A stretch of DNA of 64,000 bases from Paenibacillus kyungheensis (GCF_028606985.1 NZ_CP117416.1:375501-439500); one strand, 5' to 3'. Shown: positions 27,755 through 37,207, counted from the stretch's first letter. Notes: generated from the sequence alone by a model not told the origin. Numbers and translations: made by a program.

Positions 27755-29164
27755 ATGAATGAAGTTAAAATTCCCAAACGGATCACCACTGCATTAGTGA
27801 ACTCTTTTGCGGCAGGAGTTGTTCCCCGTATCGGTCTGGAACATGTAGCGGTTGGTCGTAAATATGAAGTAGAATCTATTTTGCGTGAGCTGGATAATGT
27901 AGCTGATGGCGGAGCGGCTTTCAAATTAATCACAGGTCGATATGGTAGTGGTAAAAGCTTTTTGCTACAAATGATCCGTAATTATGCAATGGATCGCGGA
28001 TTTGTAGTCGCAGATGCCGATCTATCTCCTGAACGCCGTCTTACTGGTTCCAAAGGTCAGGGACTTGGCACATATCGCGAATTAATGACCAATCTATCGA
28101 CTCGTACCCGTCCAGACGGTGGAGCGCTTGAATCGATGTTACAGAAATGGATATCGACCCTTCAACAACAAGTGATGGAAGAAAATAATGTATCTGCAGA
28201 CGATCCCTCTATAGGGATTGAAGTGCAACGCCGTATCCATTCAGTAACATCTGAAATGGAAGGCTGGGTGCATGGATTTGATTTTGCCAAAGTGTTATCG
28301 GCGTACTGGCAAGGGATTCGCCTGGGTGAAGACACGCTCAAACAATCGGCACTACGCTGGTTGCGTGGCGAATATCCAACCCGTACCGAAGCTAGACGTG
28401 AATTAAATGTAGGCGTGATTATTGATGATGACGGTTGGTATGATTATATGAAATTATGGGCAGAATTTGCTGCTCGTATCGGTTATCAAGGATTGCTGTT
28501 ATTTGTTGATGAAGGTGTTAATTTATACAAAATTTCTAATAGTGTATCCCGTCAAAGTAATTATGAAAAGCTGTTAACGATCTTTAACGATACGATGCAA
28601 GGTAAAGCAGGGCATCTGGGTGTATTTATCGGTGGCACACCGCAGTTTGTCGAAGACCCGCGTCGTGGATTATATAGCTATGAAGCTTTACGTTCCCGTT
28701 TATCTGAAAGTCGGTTCGGTAGCAGTGGAACCAAAAACTTTGCAGGGCCTGTGATTCGACTAGAAATGTTATCACATGAAGAAATATTATTAATGCTACA
28801 AAAGTTACGTGATATTCATAGTCAGCATCACAAGTATGGATCGACATTAGAACAACATCAACTGGTCGCTTTTATGCAAATTGCTGTCTCACGCATGGGG
28901 GCAGAAGAATTGCTGACTCCGCGTGAAGTGGTACGTGATTTTGTTGATTTGCTTAATACGCTTCATTTTAATGAAGAATTATCGTTTGATGAATTGTTAG
29001 GGCAGTTAGCGACAGCGCCGACCAATCCGCATGGCGGTGGATATGCGGCTGATCCTGATGCATTACCTAACTCAGCCTCCAGTCAGCGTACACCAGCTGG
29101 AGGATCAGCTTCACCTACACCCAAAGATGAAGTCGATGATTTTTTGGCGGAGTTTGATCTATGA
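27755..29164 (+). CDS. BrxD-like P-loop ATPase (DUF2791 family)
   Basis: 469 residues. The opening ITTALVNSFAAGVVPRIGLEH, Walker A GRYGSGKS (61-68) and Walker B LLLFVDEG (D252-E253) are those of the DUF2791/BrxD family of AAA-type ATPases found in type 2 BREX. The last ~45 residues are a disordered Pro/Ser-rich tail with an acidic end. It lies between the TerB and helicase genes, with an ATGA overlap to the helicase. In BREX type 2 BrxD also pairs with BrxHI. Probable role: ATP-dependent loading or regulation of the helicase on DNA. Confidence 0.92.
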   Translation: MNEVKIPKRITTALVNSFAAGVVPRIGLEHVAVGRKYEVESILRELDNVADGGAAFKLITGRYGSGKSFLLQMIRNYAMDRGFVVADADLSPERRLTGSKGQGLGTYRELMTNLSTRTRPDGGALESMLQKWISTLQQQVMEENNVSADDPSIGIEVQRRIHSVTSEMEGWVHGFDFAKVLSAYWQGIRLGEDTLKQSALRWLRGEYPTRTEARRELNVGVIIDDDGWYDYMKLWAEFAARIGYQGLLLFVDEGVNLYKISNSVSRQSNYEKLLTIFNDTMQGKAGHLGVFIGGTPQFVEDPRRGLYSYEALRSRLSESRFGSSGTKNFAGPVIRLEMLSHEEILLMLQKLRDIHSQHHKYGSTLEQHQLVAFMQIAVSRMGAEELLTPREVVRDFVDLLNTLHFNEELSFDELLGQLATAPTNPHGGGYAADPDALPNSASSQRTPAGGSASPTPKDEVDDFLAEFDL

Positions 29165-31368
29165 GTAGAAATCATCCATTTTATCGGTTGGCTCCATTTA
29201 TTCAGGAATATATGTATCGTAGTGGTTGGAAAGAAATGCGTGAAGCACAGGTAGAAGCTTGTCGGGTGCTTTTGGATACATCCCATCATTTACTGATTGC
29301 GTCCGGTACAGCTTCTGGTAAAACAGAAGCTGCTTTTTTTCCAGCATTAACCGCATTACATGAACATCCGTCCAAATCGGTCGGCATTTTATATATAGGG
29401 CCTCTCAAAGCATTAATCAATGATCAATTTGAACGGCTCAAAGGGGTTTTGCGTGATTCGGATATTCCGGTCTGGCACTGGCATGGCGATGTTCCTCAAT
29501 CACAGAAAACCAAATTAATGAAAAACCCTTCTGGCATTTTACAAATTACACCGGAGTCACTGGAAGGATTGTTGATGAATCGTCCCAATTCGATTCCAGC
29601 GCTATTCGGTGATCTTCGTTATATTGTAGTCGATGAAGTGCATGCTTTTATGGGAGCCGATCGGGGAATTCAAGTACTCTCACAATTATCCCGTATTGAG
29701 CGTATGGGTGGCTGTCGTCCACAACGAATCGGATTATCTGCGACCCTAAGCGATTACGAAAGTGCGACCCAATGGTTAGCCGCAGGTACAGGTCAACCGG
29801 TTGATATTGTATCACCGGAAGGCAATCGTAAGTTGCGTTTGAGTATCGAACACTTTTCATTTCCTAATGCTCGAAATGAAGAACAAGCTCAACAATTAGA
29901 ATATGCGCAACAAGCGTATCATAACTTTATCTATGACCAGACCCATCATAAAAAAGCACTGATCTTCACCAATAGTCGCTCAGATGCAGAATATATGACG
30001 CTCGAAATGAGAGCTGTTGCTGCTAAGCGTCAAGAACCGGATATTTTTCATGTACATCATGGCAGTATCTCGGCATTGTTACGAGAAGAAGCCGAAGCGG
30101 CTCTGCGTGAAGGGTACGGCCCTGCTGTAGCGGCGGCGACACTGACACTTGAACTGGGCATCGATCTGGGTGAATTAGAACGTGTTATTCAATTAGGTGC
30201 GCCTTATTCATGCTCTAGCTTTGTTCAGCGATTAGGACGTTCAGGGCGACGTGAAGGGTCTGTATCAGAAATGATCTTTGTCTGTCCGGAAGAAGAAGAT
30301 GAAGAAGCACAATTGCCTGCACGTATGCCATGGATTATGTTACGAGCGATTGCAGTCATTGAATTGTATGTGAAGCAGAAATGGGTAGAGCCTTTCAGTG
30401 CACGCAAATTGCCTGTCGGTATTCTGTATCACCAGACGATGAGTATACTCAAAAGTATGGGCGAAGCAGAGCCTGCTGAATTGGCGCGTGCTATTTTGAC
30501 ATTACCGCCTTTTCGCCATTTTAGTGCAGAGCAATACCAATCGTTTCTTCAATACTTATTGCAATTGGATCATCTTCAATATACCGAAGAAGGCACATTA
30601 ATTATCGGGTTAGCCGGAGAAAAAATCGTCAACAATTTCCGCTTTTATGCCGTATTCAAAGACGATGAAGAACATGCTGTCTATAATGGATCTGAAGAAA
30701 TCGGTTCGATTACGACCGTTCCACCACCGGGCTATTGCTTTTCACTGGCAGGCAAGCTCTGGAAAGTCGAAGAGATCGACAGTCGCCATCGGGCAGTCTA
30801 TGTCAAATCTTCGAAAGGGAAAGTGGATACGCTCTGGCTTGGTGCAGGTGGTGATATCGATACCATGATTATGCAGAAGATTCGCGAAATTTTAGCATCT
30901 AATGATCATTATCCTTATCTAGCCCCTCAAGCCAAAACCCGATTAGAACGAGCACGTCGATTAGCAAGAGAAACCGATTTGCTCAAAAAGATCGTGTTAC
31001 CTGCTGGTGGGGATTCCTGTTTTGTTTTACCATGGGTTGGGAGTAAGTCCTTCCGTACATTGGAACGATTGCTCAAGCATAATCTATCCGAACGTCTGGG
31101 ACTACGGGCAGTAACACCGCTAGAGCCTTACTATTTTGTCGTATCCGGTCAAGCAGATGCTGCTGAGATCGAAGCTGAGATTATCGCAGAATGTGAACGG
31201 ATCGAGAATCCTGAGCAATTACTGGCAGAAGAAGAGGCTCCTTATATGGGCAAATACGATGAATTTATTCAACCATTGCTGGTACGGCAAGCATTTGCTA
31301 CAGATGGATTAGATATCGAAGGTTTGAAAAGTGGATTAAATTCCCAGAAACCTCAAATTAATTTGTAA
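29161..31368 (+). CDS. BrxHI/Lhr-like DEAD/DEAH-box helicase
   Basis: 735 residues. SF2 motifs: I ASGTASGKTEAA (47-58), II DEVH (about 159-162), III LSATL, IV region ALIFTNSRSDAE, V TLTLELGIDLG, VI QRLGRSGRR. The order and spacing fit Lhr-type helicases and BrxHI of type 2 BREX. The ~300 residues after motif VI are winged-helix/Lhr-core-like. Its start overlaps the ATPase stop (ATGA). Expected to translocate on nucleic acid in concert with the upstream ATPase and TerB protein. No methyltransferase, PglZ or nuclease gene lies beside it. Confidence 0.92.
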   Translation: MSRNHPFYRLAPFIQEYMYRSGWKEMREAQVEACRVLLDTSHHLLIASGTASGKTEAAFFPALTALHEHPSKSVGILYIGPLKALINDQFERLKGVLRDSDIPVWHWHGDVPQSQKTKLMKNPSGILQITPESLEGLLMNRPNSIPALFGDLRYIVVDEVHAFMGADRGIQVLSQLSRIERMGGCRPQRIGLSATLSDYESATQWLAAGTGQPVDIVSPEGNRKLRLSIEHFSFPNARNEEQAQQLEYAQQAYHNFIYDQTHHKKALIFTNSRSDAEYMTLEMRAVAAKRQEPDIFHVHHGSISALLREEAEAALREGYGPAVAAATLTLELGIDLGELERVIQLGAPYSCSSFVQRLGRSGRREGSVSEMIFVCPEEEDEEAQLPARMPWIMLRAIAVIELYVKQKWVEPFSARKLPVGILYHQTMSILKSMGEAEPAELARAILTLPPFRHFSAEQYQSFLQYLLQLDHLQYTEEGTLIIGLAGEKIVNNFRFYAVFKDDEEHAVYNGSEEIGSITTVPPPGYCFSLAGKLWKVEEIDSRHRAVYVKSSKGKVDTLWLGAGGDIDTMIMQKIREILASNDHYPYLAPQAKTRLERARRLARETDLLKKIVLPAGGDSCFVLPWVGSKSFRTLERLLKHNLSERLGLRAVTPLEPYYFVVSGQADAAEIEAEIIAECERIENPEQLLAEEEAPYMGKYDEFIQPLLVRQAFATDGLDIEGLKSGLNSQKPQINL

Positions 31369-31385
31369 TGTTCAACCGATAAAGA

Positions 31386-31415
31386 AGCTAGGGCATGCGT
31401 CGCTCTAGCTTTTTT
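31386..31415 (+). terminator. Terminator after helicase gene
   Basis: AGCTAGGGC pairs with GCTCTAGCT (one G-T wobble) around a 7-nt loop, followed by TTTTTT. It ends the TerB/BrxD/helicase operon. Confidence 0.88.
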
Positions 31416-31458
31416 CATATCGTAAAATATATAGGGGATCGGGTATGATAAGCAAAAG

Positions 31459-31487
31459 TTGACAATGATTATTCTCTTAAATATAAT
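31459..31487 (+). promoter_or_regulatory. Consensus sigma-A promoter overlapped by a Fur-box-like sequence
   Basis: TTGACA (31459-31464), 17-nt spacer, TATAAT (31482-31487): both hexamers are perfect. TGACAATGATTATTC (31460-31474) matches 12 of 15 positions of the 7-1-7 Fur box TGATAATNATTATCA and lies across the -35 and spacer, where a repressor would block RNA polymerase. It drives the monooxygenase-GTP cyclohydrolase II pair. Iron control is inference. Confidence 0.7.
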
Positions 31488-31573
31488 TAACTTATTAAAA
31501 GTAACTAATAAATATTATTATTGAAGCTGTGATAAATAAAGCTACTGAAAAGCAAGGTAAGGAGAAGTACACA

Positions 31574-32683
31574 ATGGAAAAAGTGGCAGATGTATGTATT
31601 GTTGGCGCAGGTCCTGGTGGTGCATTGTTAGGTTATTTGCTGGCTACACAAGGGATATCCGTCATACTGTTAGAGCGGCATAACCATATTGATAAAGAGT
31701 TCCGTGGTGAACATTTAAATACACAGGGTGAGCAGATTCTGAAGCAATACGGGCTTTATGAAAAAGTTCGTGAAGCAGGGCTGTTGCTTATGGAACGTGT
31801 AGAATATTTTCAACATGGTCAAATCATCAAAACGATTCAACCTGCACCTGGAGAACAACATACAGGGATTCATGTTCCTCAAAAACATCTGTTACAGGTT
31901 CTGTTAGACCAATCTTCTGTATACCCTAACTACGAATTAATGATGAACACCACTGTTATTGATCTGATCAAAGACGAGCAGTATGGTAATGTTAACGGTG
32001 TTAAAGTACGACATGATGGACAAGAATTAGTGATCCATAGTGATATCGTTATAGGTACCGATGGACGCTATTCTTCTGTACGTAAGCTTGCCGGGATTCA
32101 TGCAGATATCGTAAAACATGGATTCGATCTATTATGGGCACGTATTCCTGCACCTGAACAATGGCCGCCTACAGTACGTATGGCACTGGCACAAGATGCG
32201 CAATTATCGCTGTTCAGCCAAGAAGGTGGTTATATCCAAATCGGTTGGAATATTCCGCAGGATACGTATCCTCAACTACGCAAAACACCGTTTCAACCAT
32301 TTGTGCGTTCATTGACTGAAGCTTTTCCTGAATTACAATCTATCGTAGAACAGCATATCGTATCGTGGGAAGATTTTGTATTACTCAAAGTACAAAGCTG
32401 TGTCTGCGATACATGGGTACAAGATGGACTGGTGATTATGGGCGATGCTGCTCATACCTTTAGCCCGACCGGAGCGATTGGTGTGAATAGTGCGATGCAA
32501 GATGCTCATATTTTAACACCGATTATTATAGATGCACTGGCTACACGCAATTGGAGTGCTAACCGGTTAAAAGAATTCGAACAAGCTCGTCGTGCGGAGA
32601 CTAGAGCTGAACTGGATAGTCAATTTGTCAAAGAAGCTGCTTTTCGCGCGCAATTTGCATCTTTCCAGCATGAAGGCATATAA
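31574..32683 (+). CDS. FAD-dependent monooxygenase (UbiH/geranylgeranyl-reductase-like)
   Basis: 369 residues from ATG 31574 with AAGGAG 9 nt upstream; a longer frame from 31529 has no ribosome binding site. GAGPGGALLGYLLA is the FAD dinucleotide-binding motif, GTDGRYSSVRK the DG motif and GDAAHTFSPTGAIGVNSAMQ the second FAD motif. It lacks the C-terminal thioredoxin-like domain of the larger monooxygenase at 22309. Substrate unknown. Pairing with a GTP cyclohydrolase II gene suggests either flavin supply for the enzyme or a pathway to a modified flavin or pteridine-type product. Confidence 0.88.
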   Translation: MEKVADVCIVGAGPGGALLGYLLATQGISVILLERHNHIDKEFRGEHLNTQGEQILKQYGLYEKVREAGLLLMERVEYFQHGQIIKTIQPAPGEQHTGIHVPQKHLLQVLLDQSSVYPNYELMMNTTVIDLIKDEQYGNVNGVKVRHDGQELVIHSDIVIGTDGRYSSVRKLAGIHADIVKHGFDLLWARIPAPEQWPPTVRMALAQDAQLSLFSQEGGYIQIGWNIPQDTYPQLRKTPFQPFVRSLTEAFPELQSIVEQHIVSWEDFVLLKVQSCVCDTWVQDGLVIMGDAAHTFSPTGAIGVNSAMQDAHILTPIIIDALATRNWSANRLKEFEQARRAETRAELDSQFVKEAAFRAQFASFQHEGI

Positions 32684-32756
32684 TCCATATCATTCAATAC
32701 AACGTATCTTACAATAATATCTATGATCCAACATACGGACTTTGGAGGTAATAACC

Positions 32757-33503
32757 ATGATTAATCCTAAAATTACAGCTGCTTTGCAAGATCATATTAA
32801 GATTGTACCAAGCGCTGATAAATCTATATATTTGGTCGGCCCGATTCGTTTACCTGTCAATTTGGATAATGAAACAGTTGTATTCCAGTGGTACTGCTGG
32901 TTGCGCTGTGACAGTATGCCAGGTAATCTCTGTGGCGAAGGTGAATATGATCAAGCAGCTATTATTGAAATGTTATCTTCCTCTAATTTAGCAGAAGCGC
33001 AACAGTCCAGTGTATTGGTGTATGGTGATTTTAAAGAATCTCCTGACGCTTTGATTCGTATGCATAGCATTTGCCATACAGGGGATATCTTTGGCAGCAA
33101 ACGGTGTGATTGTGGATTCCAATTGAAACAGTCGATGAAAATGATTGCCGCTCATGGATCAGGTGCTTTATTTTATCTAGCTAATCACGAAGGTCGCGGT
33201 ATCGGTCTGTTTAGTAAAGCAATGGCTTATGTATTGCAAGAACAAGGATTAGACACAGTAGAAGCGAATTTGGAACTTGGCTTTGAAGATGATATGCGTA
33301 ATTATGATGATGCTATTGCAGTTCTGAATCATTTACGTACATTGCCTGTGACATTGATTACTAACAATCCTCGCAAATTAGAAGCATTGCAACGCTCTGG
33401 TGCTGAAGTGAAAGAACGTGTGCCGTTATGGGGAGACATTTCAGAATTTAATGAAAAATATTTAAAAACAAAAGTAGCTCGTTCAGGACATTTCGGTTCA
33501 TAA
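32757..33503 (+). CDS. ribA: GTP cyclohydrolase II
   Basis: 248 residues from ATG 32757, with GGAGG (32744-32748) 8 nt upstream. The enzyme opens the imidazole ring of GTP, releasing formate and pyrophosphate, the first step to riboflavin. The three zinc cysteines appear in HSICHTGD and KRCDCGFQL; NHEGRGIGL and LDTVEANLELGF are catalytic/substrate blocks, and LITNNPRKLEAL closes the fold. There is no RibB (DHBP synthase) domain as in the fused Bacillus RibA; the ~85-residue N-terminal segment is different. It lies outside a full rib operon, beside an FAD monooxygenase. Confidence 0.92.
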   Translation: MINPKITAALQDHIKIVPSADKSIYLVGPIRLPVNLDNETVVFQWYCWLRCDSMPGNLCGEGEYDQAAIIEMLSSSNLAEAQQSSVLVYGDFKESPDALIRMHSICHTGDIFGSKRCDCGFQLKQSMKMIAAHGSGALFYLANHEGRGIGLFSKAMAYVLQEQGLDTVEANLELGFEDDMRNYDDAIAVLNHLRTLPVTLITNNPRKLEALQRSGAEVKERVPLWGDISEFNEKYLKTKVARSGHFGS

Positions 33504-33714
33504 GGCAATCTGGTGACAATCGTTCACTTTATAATCTAAAGTACGTGTAAATCTGATATGGTAGAATTAGGAATCGTTTGGTAAAATTCTTAGAAAGTAC
33601 TCTATTTGCATCTAGTACTATAATAGTGAAGACCATGATTGTAGAAGATTCAGAGAAAAGAATGGTTTTCACTATCACGCTTTATATAAGATACCGCGGT
33701 AGGAGGTGAGTTTC

Positions 33715-33903
33715 TTGGAACATCTAAAAAAGATTGAGGAATCGATAGAACTAGAGCGCCGGGAACTTAATGAAATGGTGCAGTTTTACGACCTTCACGA
33801 TCGCCGCGTATTGGACCAGTCTAGAAGAGTAGATTCCATACTTAATCAATACAACCATCTCAAGCAAGCTTTACTAGGCACTCGTAGTTCAATTGTAGGT
33901 TGA
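33715..33903 (+). CDS. Spo0E-like sporulation regulatory protein, copy 1
   Basis: 62 residues from TTG 33715; AGGAGG (33701-33706) lies 8 nt before it. Two short helices with the family motif HDRRVLDQSRRVDSILNQY (related to the SxxLD signature) identify a Spo0E-family aspartyl-phosphate phosphatase, which removes phosphate from Spo0A and delays sporulation. Monocistronic, followed by a strong terminator. A second member lies at 61238. Confidence 0.88.
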   Translation: MEHLKKIEESIELERRELNEMVQFYDLHDRRVLDQSRRVDSILNQYNHLKQALLGTRSSIVG

Positions 33904-33958
33904 TCGCTTATACTGAAAAAGTCATTCAAGTAGTAAGTAGCTACTTCGCTCTTCTTAT

Positions 33959-33986
33959 GCTTCCGGCACTCGTCGGAAGCTTTTTT
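33959..33986 (+). terminator. Terminator after spo0E-like gene
   Basis: GCTTCCG and CGGAAGC pair around GCACTCGT-type loop, followed by TTTTTT. Confidence 0.9.
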
Positions 33987-33991
33987 GTATC

Positions 33992-34040
33992 AAAAAAAAG
34001 CTTGAATGCACCGCTGTAATAGCAGTACATTCAAGCTTTT
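33992..34040 (-). terminator. Terminator of the aldo/keto reductase gene
   Basis: On the minus strand AAAAGCTTGAATG pairs with CATTCAAGCTTTT, ending in a run of eight T. It faces the spo0E-like terminator, so the convergent genes have separate terminators. Confidence 0.88.
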
Positions 34041-34049
34041 ATTAGTAAT

Positions 34050-34880
34050 TTAGAAATCAAAGTTGTCTGGATCTGGACCGGTACGCTCGTTTTTGTTCAG
34101 CGCACTGATACGATCAATTTCTTCGACAGTTAATTTGAAATCAAAGATTTCAGCATTAGACGCAATCCGTTTTTCTTTGACAGAACGCGTAATCACGACT
34201 ACACCTTTATCCAGTACCCAGCGCAAGATAACTTGAGCAGGCTCTTTACCGTATTTATCAGCGATCTCTTTGATCACTTCATTATCAAATAATTTACCGC
34301 GTGCGAGTGGAGACCATGCTTCCAATTGAATTCCTTTTTCTTCACTATATGCAAGCAATTCAGATTGCGTTAATAGCGGGTGGAATTCAACTTGATTGAC
34401 CGCAGGAACCACTTCAGCATCTCCTAACAAATCATCCAAATGATGAGTTTGGAAATTACTTACGCCTATCGCACGAATACGTCCGTCTTTGTATAGTTTT
34501 TCCATAGCACGCCAAGTGTCTTTATATTTACCTGCAACAGGCCAGTGAATCAAATATAGATCCAATACGTCTAGATCTAATTTTTTCATCGTTTGTTCAA
34601 AAGCAGCAAGGGTAGATTCATAACCTTGATCTTTATTCCATACTTTAGAAGTAATAAATAGTTCATCACGAGCAATCCCTGATTCTTTGATTGCTTTGCC
34701 GACGCTTTCTTCATTACCGTAAGCAGCAGCTGTATCTATTGCACGATAACCGCTTTTAAGTGCAGCTTTTACCGAATCAATCGCTTCATTACCATCTTCA
34801 ACCTGCCATACACCTAGACCAAACCAGGGCATATTTACACCATTGTTCAACTTCTTCACTGAAATTAAATCAGTAGTCAT
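34050..34880 (-). CDS. Aldo/keto reductase (YvgN/glyoxal reductase-like)
   Basis: 276 residues, the normal length. The catalytic tetrad of the AKR barrel is visible: Asp and Tyr in AIDTAAAYGNE, Lys in ITSKVWN and His in DLYLIHWP. GVVVITRSVKEKRI is the NADPH-phosphate binding block (the usual PKS is replaced by TRS). It reduces small aldehydes such as methylglyoxal using NADPH. Ribosome binding site AAAGGAGGAG. Monocistronic. Confidence 0.93.
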   Translation of the reverse strand: MTTDLISVKKLNNGVNMPWFGLGVWQVEDGNEAIDSVKAALKSGYRAIDTAAAYGNEESVGKAIKESGIARDELFITSKVWNKDQGYESTLAAFEQTMKKLDLDVLDLYLIHWPVAGKYKDTWRAMEKLYKDGRIRAIGVSNFQTHHLDDLLGDAEVVPAVNQVEFHPLLTQSELLAYSEEKGIQLEAWSPLARGKLFDNEVIKEIADKYGKEPAQVILRWVLDKGVVVITRSVKEKRIASNAEIFDFKLTVEEIDRISALNKNERTGPDPDNFDF

Positions 34881-34957
34881 TATTTAGCTCCTCCTTTAAA
34901 TCTGATCTCTTATTAAACATACCCGAATTTGAGGATAATCACACAGGTTATGCTTAA

Positions 34958-36193
34958 TTAGCTAGCAGAAGCCGTTTTTTCTTCAGGATGGATAAAGCCT
35001 TTACCGCCTGCCATCATTCCGGTATACAAAATAATAAAGGTAGCAATGACCAGCAGACTGAGCGGTAATTTCCAGTTGCCAGTGATATCATGCAATATCC
35101 CGAAAAGCGTTGGGCCACAAGCCGCAAGCAAGTAACCGATAGATTGGGACATACCGGATAGATCAGCCGCTTGGGTAGCCGTATGTGTGCGCAGACTAAA
35201 GAACATCATAGATAGACTGAATGAAGAAGCACCTGCAATCCCTAGCAAAATCAAACAAATAGCCGTCCACCATAAGTGCCCATCAACAAAAATAATACCA
35301 AGCAGTGAAATCAAGTACAGCATGACTGTAAATAAAACAAGAGGACGCTGTGTTTTGAGCTTCGCGGCTAGAATAGGAATAATAAAGTTAAATGGCAACA
35401 TCGAAAATTGCATTAAAGATAACATATATCCAGATTGGATATTGGTCAGCCCTTGTTCTTGCAAAATATCAGGTAACCAAGCGATAGATACATAGAATAT
35501 CATCGATTGCATACCCATAAAGATCGTAATTTTCCATGCCAAAGGCGAACGCCATACACTGCGAGTAGCATGAGCGGTATGTTTTAGCAATTTGGCGGGT
35601 TGATTATAACGTTGTTGCGGAATCCATAAGATCAAAGCAACCATTGCAAGCATAGTCCAGATCAAGATCGAACCTTTCCAACCGAGCCCTGCATTGGCTA
35701 AAGGCAAGCTAACCGCAGATGCAGTAGCGGCAAATACATTCATACAGATTGAATAGATACTGGTCATAATACCGACACGAAAAGGAAATTCACGTTTGAT
35801 CATTCCAGGCAAAATAACATTGACGATTGCAATCGCAAGACCGGTCAAAAAGGTACCGATTAAGAGCATAGTTAATCCACCAAATGGACGTAACCAGCCA
35901 CCAAGAGTTAATACCATCAGCGATACGATAATAATGCGTTCCATTCCGTATTTGCCTGCCATTTTTGCGACAAAAGGAGATAAAATCGCAAAAGCGACTA
36001 ACGGGATCGTTGTTAAAAATCCAGCCATTGCATTAGATACAGGGAAGTCCTGCCGGATAAGATCCAGCAATGGACTAATAGCTGTAATTGGACTACGCAT
36101 ATTAAGAGCTGTTAACAAAATACAAATCAATAAAAAAAGCGGATTACGCAGGGATAACCCTGATTCCGCAGTCTCCAACGAATGACGATTCAT
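34958..36193 (-). CDS. MFS transporter, CynX/NimT family
   Basis: 411 residues from ATG 36193, supported by AAAGGA upstream; an in-frame codon at 36253 is less likely. Twelve hydrophobic segments are visible. ALNMRSPITAISPLLDLI after the first helix is the signature of the CynX/NimT/YycB (cyanate/nitroimidazole) branch. Substrate unproven, probably an anionic small molecule. It follows a GntR-family regulator gene by about 66 nt on the same strand, probably one operon controlled by it. Confidence 0.88.
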   Translation of the reverse strand: MNRHSLETAESGLSLRNPLFLLICILLTALNMRSPITAISPLLDLIRQDFPVSNAMAGFLTTIPLVAFAILSPFVAKMAGKYGMERIIIVSLMVLTLGGWLRPFGGLTMLLIGTFLTGLAIAIVNVILPGMIKREFPFRVGIMTSIYSICMNVFAATASAVSLPLANAGLGWKGSILIWTMLAMVALILWIPQQRYNQPAKLLKHTAHATRSVWRSPLAWKITIFMGMQSMIFYVSIAWLPDILQEQGLTNIQSGYMLSLMQFSMLPFNFIIPILAAKLKTQRPLVLFTVMLYLISLLGIIFVDGHLWWTAICLILLGIAGASSFSLSMMFFSLRTHTATQAADLSGMSQSIGYLLAACGPTLFGILHDITGNWKLPLSLLVIATFIILYTGMMAGGKGFIHPEEKTASAS

Positions 36194-36259
36194 TTCTATA
36201 GTCCTTTCTACAACGCCTGGTAATTCATAAGCGTTGACCTTTCTAATATGCACTTGATA

Positions 36260-36985
36260 CTACGAAGAGTGATCTAGCGACTGAAGTCGATCTGTAAAAT
36301 AAGTAATATAATCATCAACGATCAACATCGCTTGTTCACTATGCTGTTCACGAATCGCTTGGATTAAATTACGATGCCCTGTGCAATAAGAATCATTGAG
36401 CACAGTAGTACTGGTAATCGACATTTGAATCTGTTCAAAAAGATGAGCATACAGATCGATCAGCAATTGATTATATGAAGCCGCAGTAATAGCTTGATGT
36501 AGCTTAAAGTCTGCTTCTACAAATTGTGGAATCTCTCCAGCATCCATATGTTGCTGACACAAATTAGCATAATGATCCATTTGCTGTAGATCATCATCGG
36601 TTCGTCTACGGCAAGCTAGAGCTACAGCTTCTCGGTCTAGAGCATGACGTACTTCTAGAATTTCAACAACAGTGGAGTGCTGTACCCGTTTTTGCAATAC
36701 CGAATGCAGTTCACTATTTGCTATTACAAAGGTTCCATCACCTTGTCTAGTCGATAATAGACCGACATGTACAAGCGCACGAATCGCTTCTCGCAACGTA
36801 TTGCGACTAACGCCAAATTGCTCCATCAGTTCAGCTTCTTTGGGAATTCGTGTTCCGATCGCCCAACTATTATTTTTGATTCGTTGTTCAATCTGAGCAT
36901 AGACTTGATCTACCAACGACTGCTTTTCCAATTTATTAAAAATAATGTTCACTCCTAAAGGTAGGATGATTGGTCTATTGGACAT
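36260..36985 (-). CDS. GntR/FadR-family transcriptional regulator
   Basis: 241 residues. The winged-helix domain (about 20-90) has LMEQFGVSRNTLREAIRALVHVGL as recognition region, followed by an all-helical FCD ligand domain (about 100-235) with the His-rich metal/ligand pattern. FadR-type members bind a small acid and regulate neighbouring transport or catabolic genes, so the MFS gene downstream is the likely target. The ribosome binding site before ATG 36985 is weak. Confidence 0.9.
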   Translation of the reverse strand: MSNRPIILPLGVNIIFNKLEKQSLVDQVYAQIEQRIKNNSWAIGTRIPKEAELMEQFGVSRNTLREAIRALVHVGLLSTRQGDGTFVIANSELHSVLQKRVQHSTVVEILEVRHALDREAVALACRRRTDDDLQQMDHYANLCQQHMDAGEIPQFVEADFKLHQAITAASYNQLLIDLYAHLFEQIQMSITSTTVLNDSYCTGHRNLIQAIREQHSEQAMLIVDDYITYFTDRLQSLDHSS

Positions 36986-37207
36986 TTTATCGAAAATCTT
37001 TTAGATTGTAAAGTAAAAAAAGACAAATTTGAAGTGATTTTCATGTCAGATTGTCTTATGCTTAACAAAAAGTAAAAAAGACAGTAACTTAATTGAATGG
37101 GCAATCTTAGTTTGAATAGAGCTGAATACAGCGATCAAGCCTTTTGCTCTCAAGAATAGATAACCTATTGATCAATCGTGATTTAGAGTAAAAGGGGTAC
37201 TGTATTT

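Noticed and set aside
27755..31368. Complete BREX system
   Set aside because: Only BrxD- and BrxHI-like genes are present; no PglX, PglZ, PglW or BrxA/B/C in the window.
35796..36185. 129-aa frame opposite the CynX-type transporter
   Set aside because: Antisense shadow of a membrane protein gene; no ribosome binding site and low-complexity composition.
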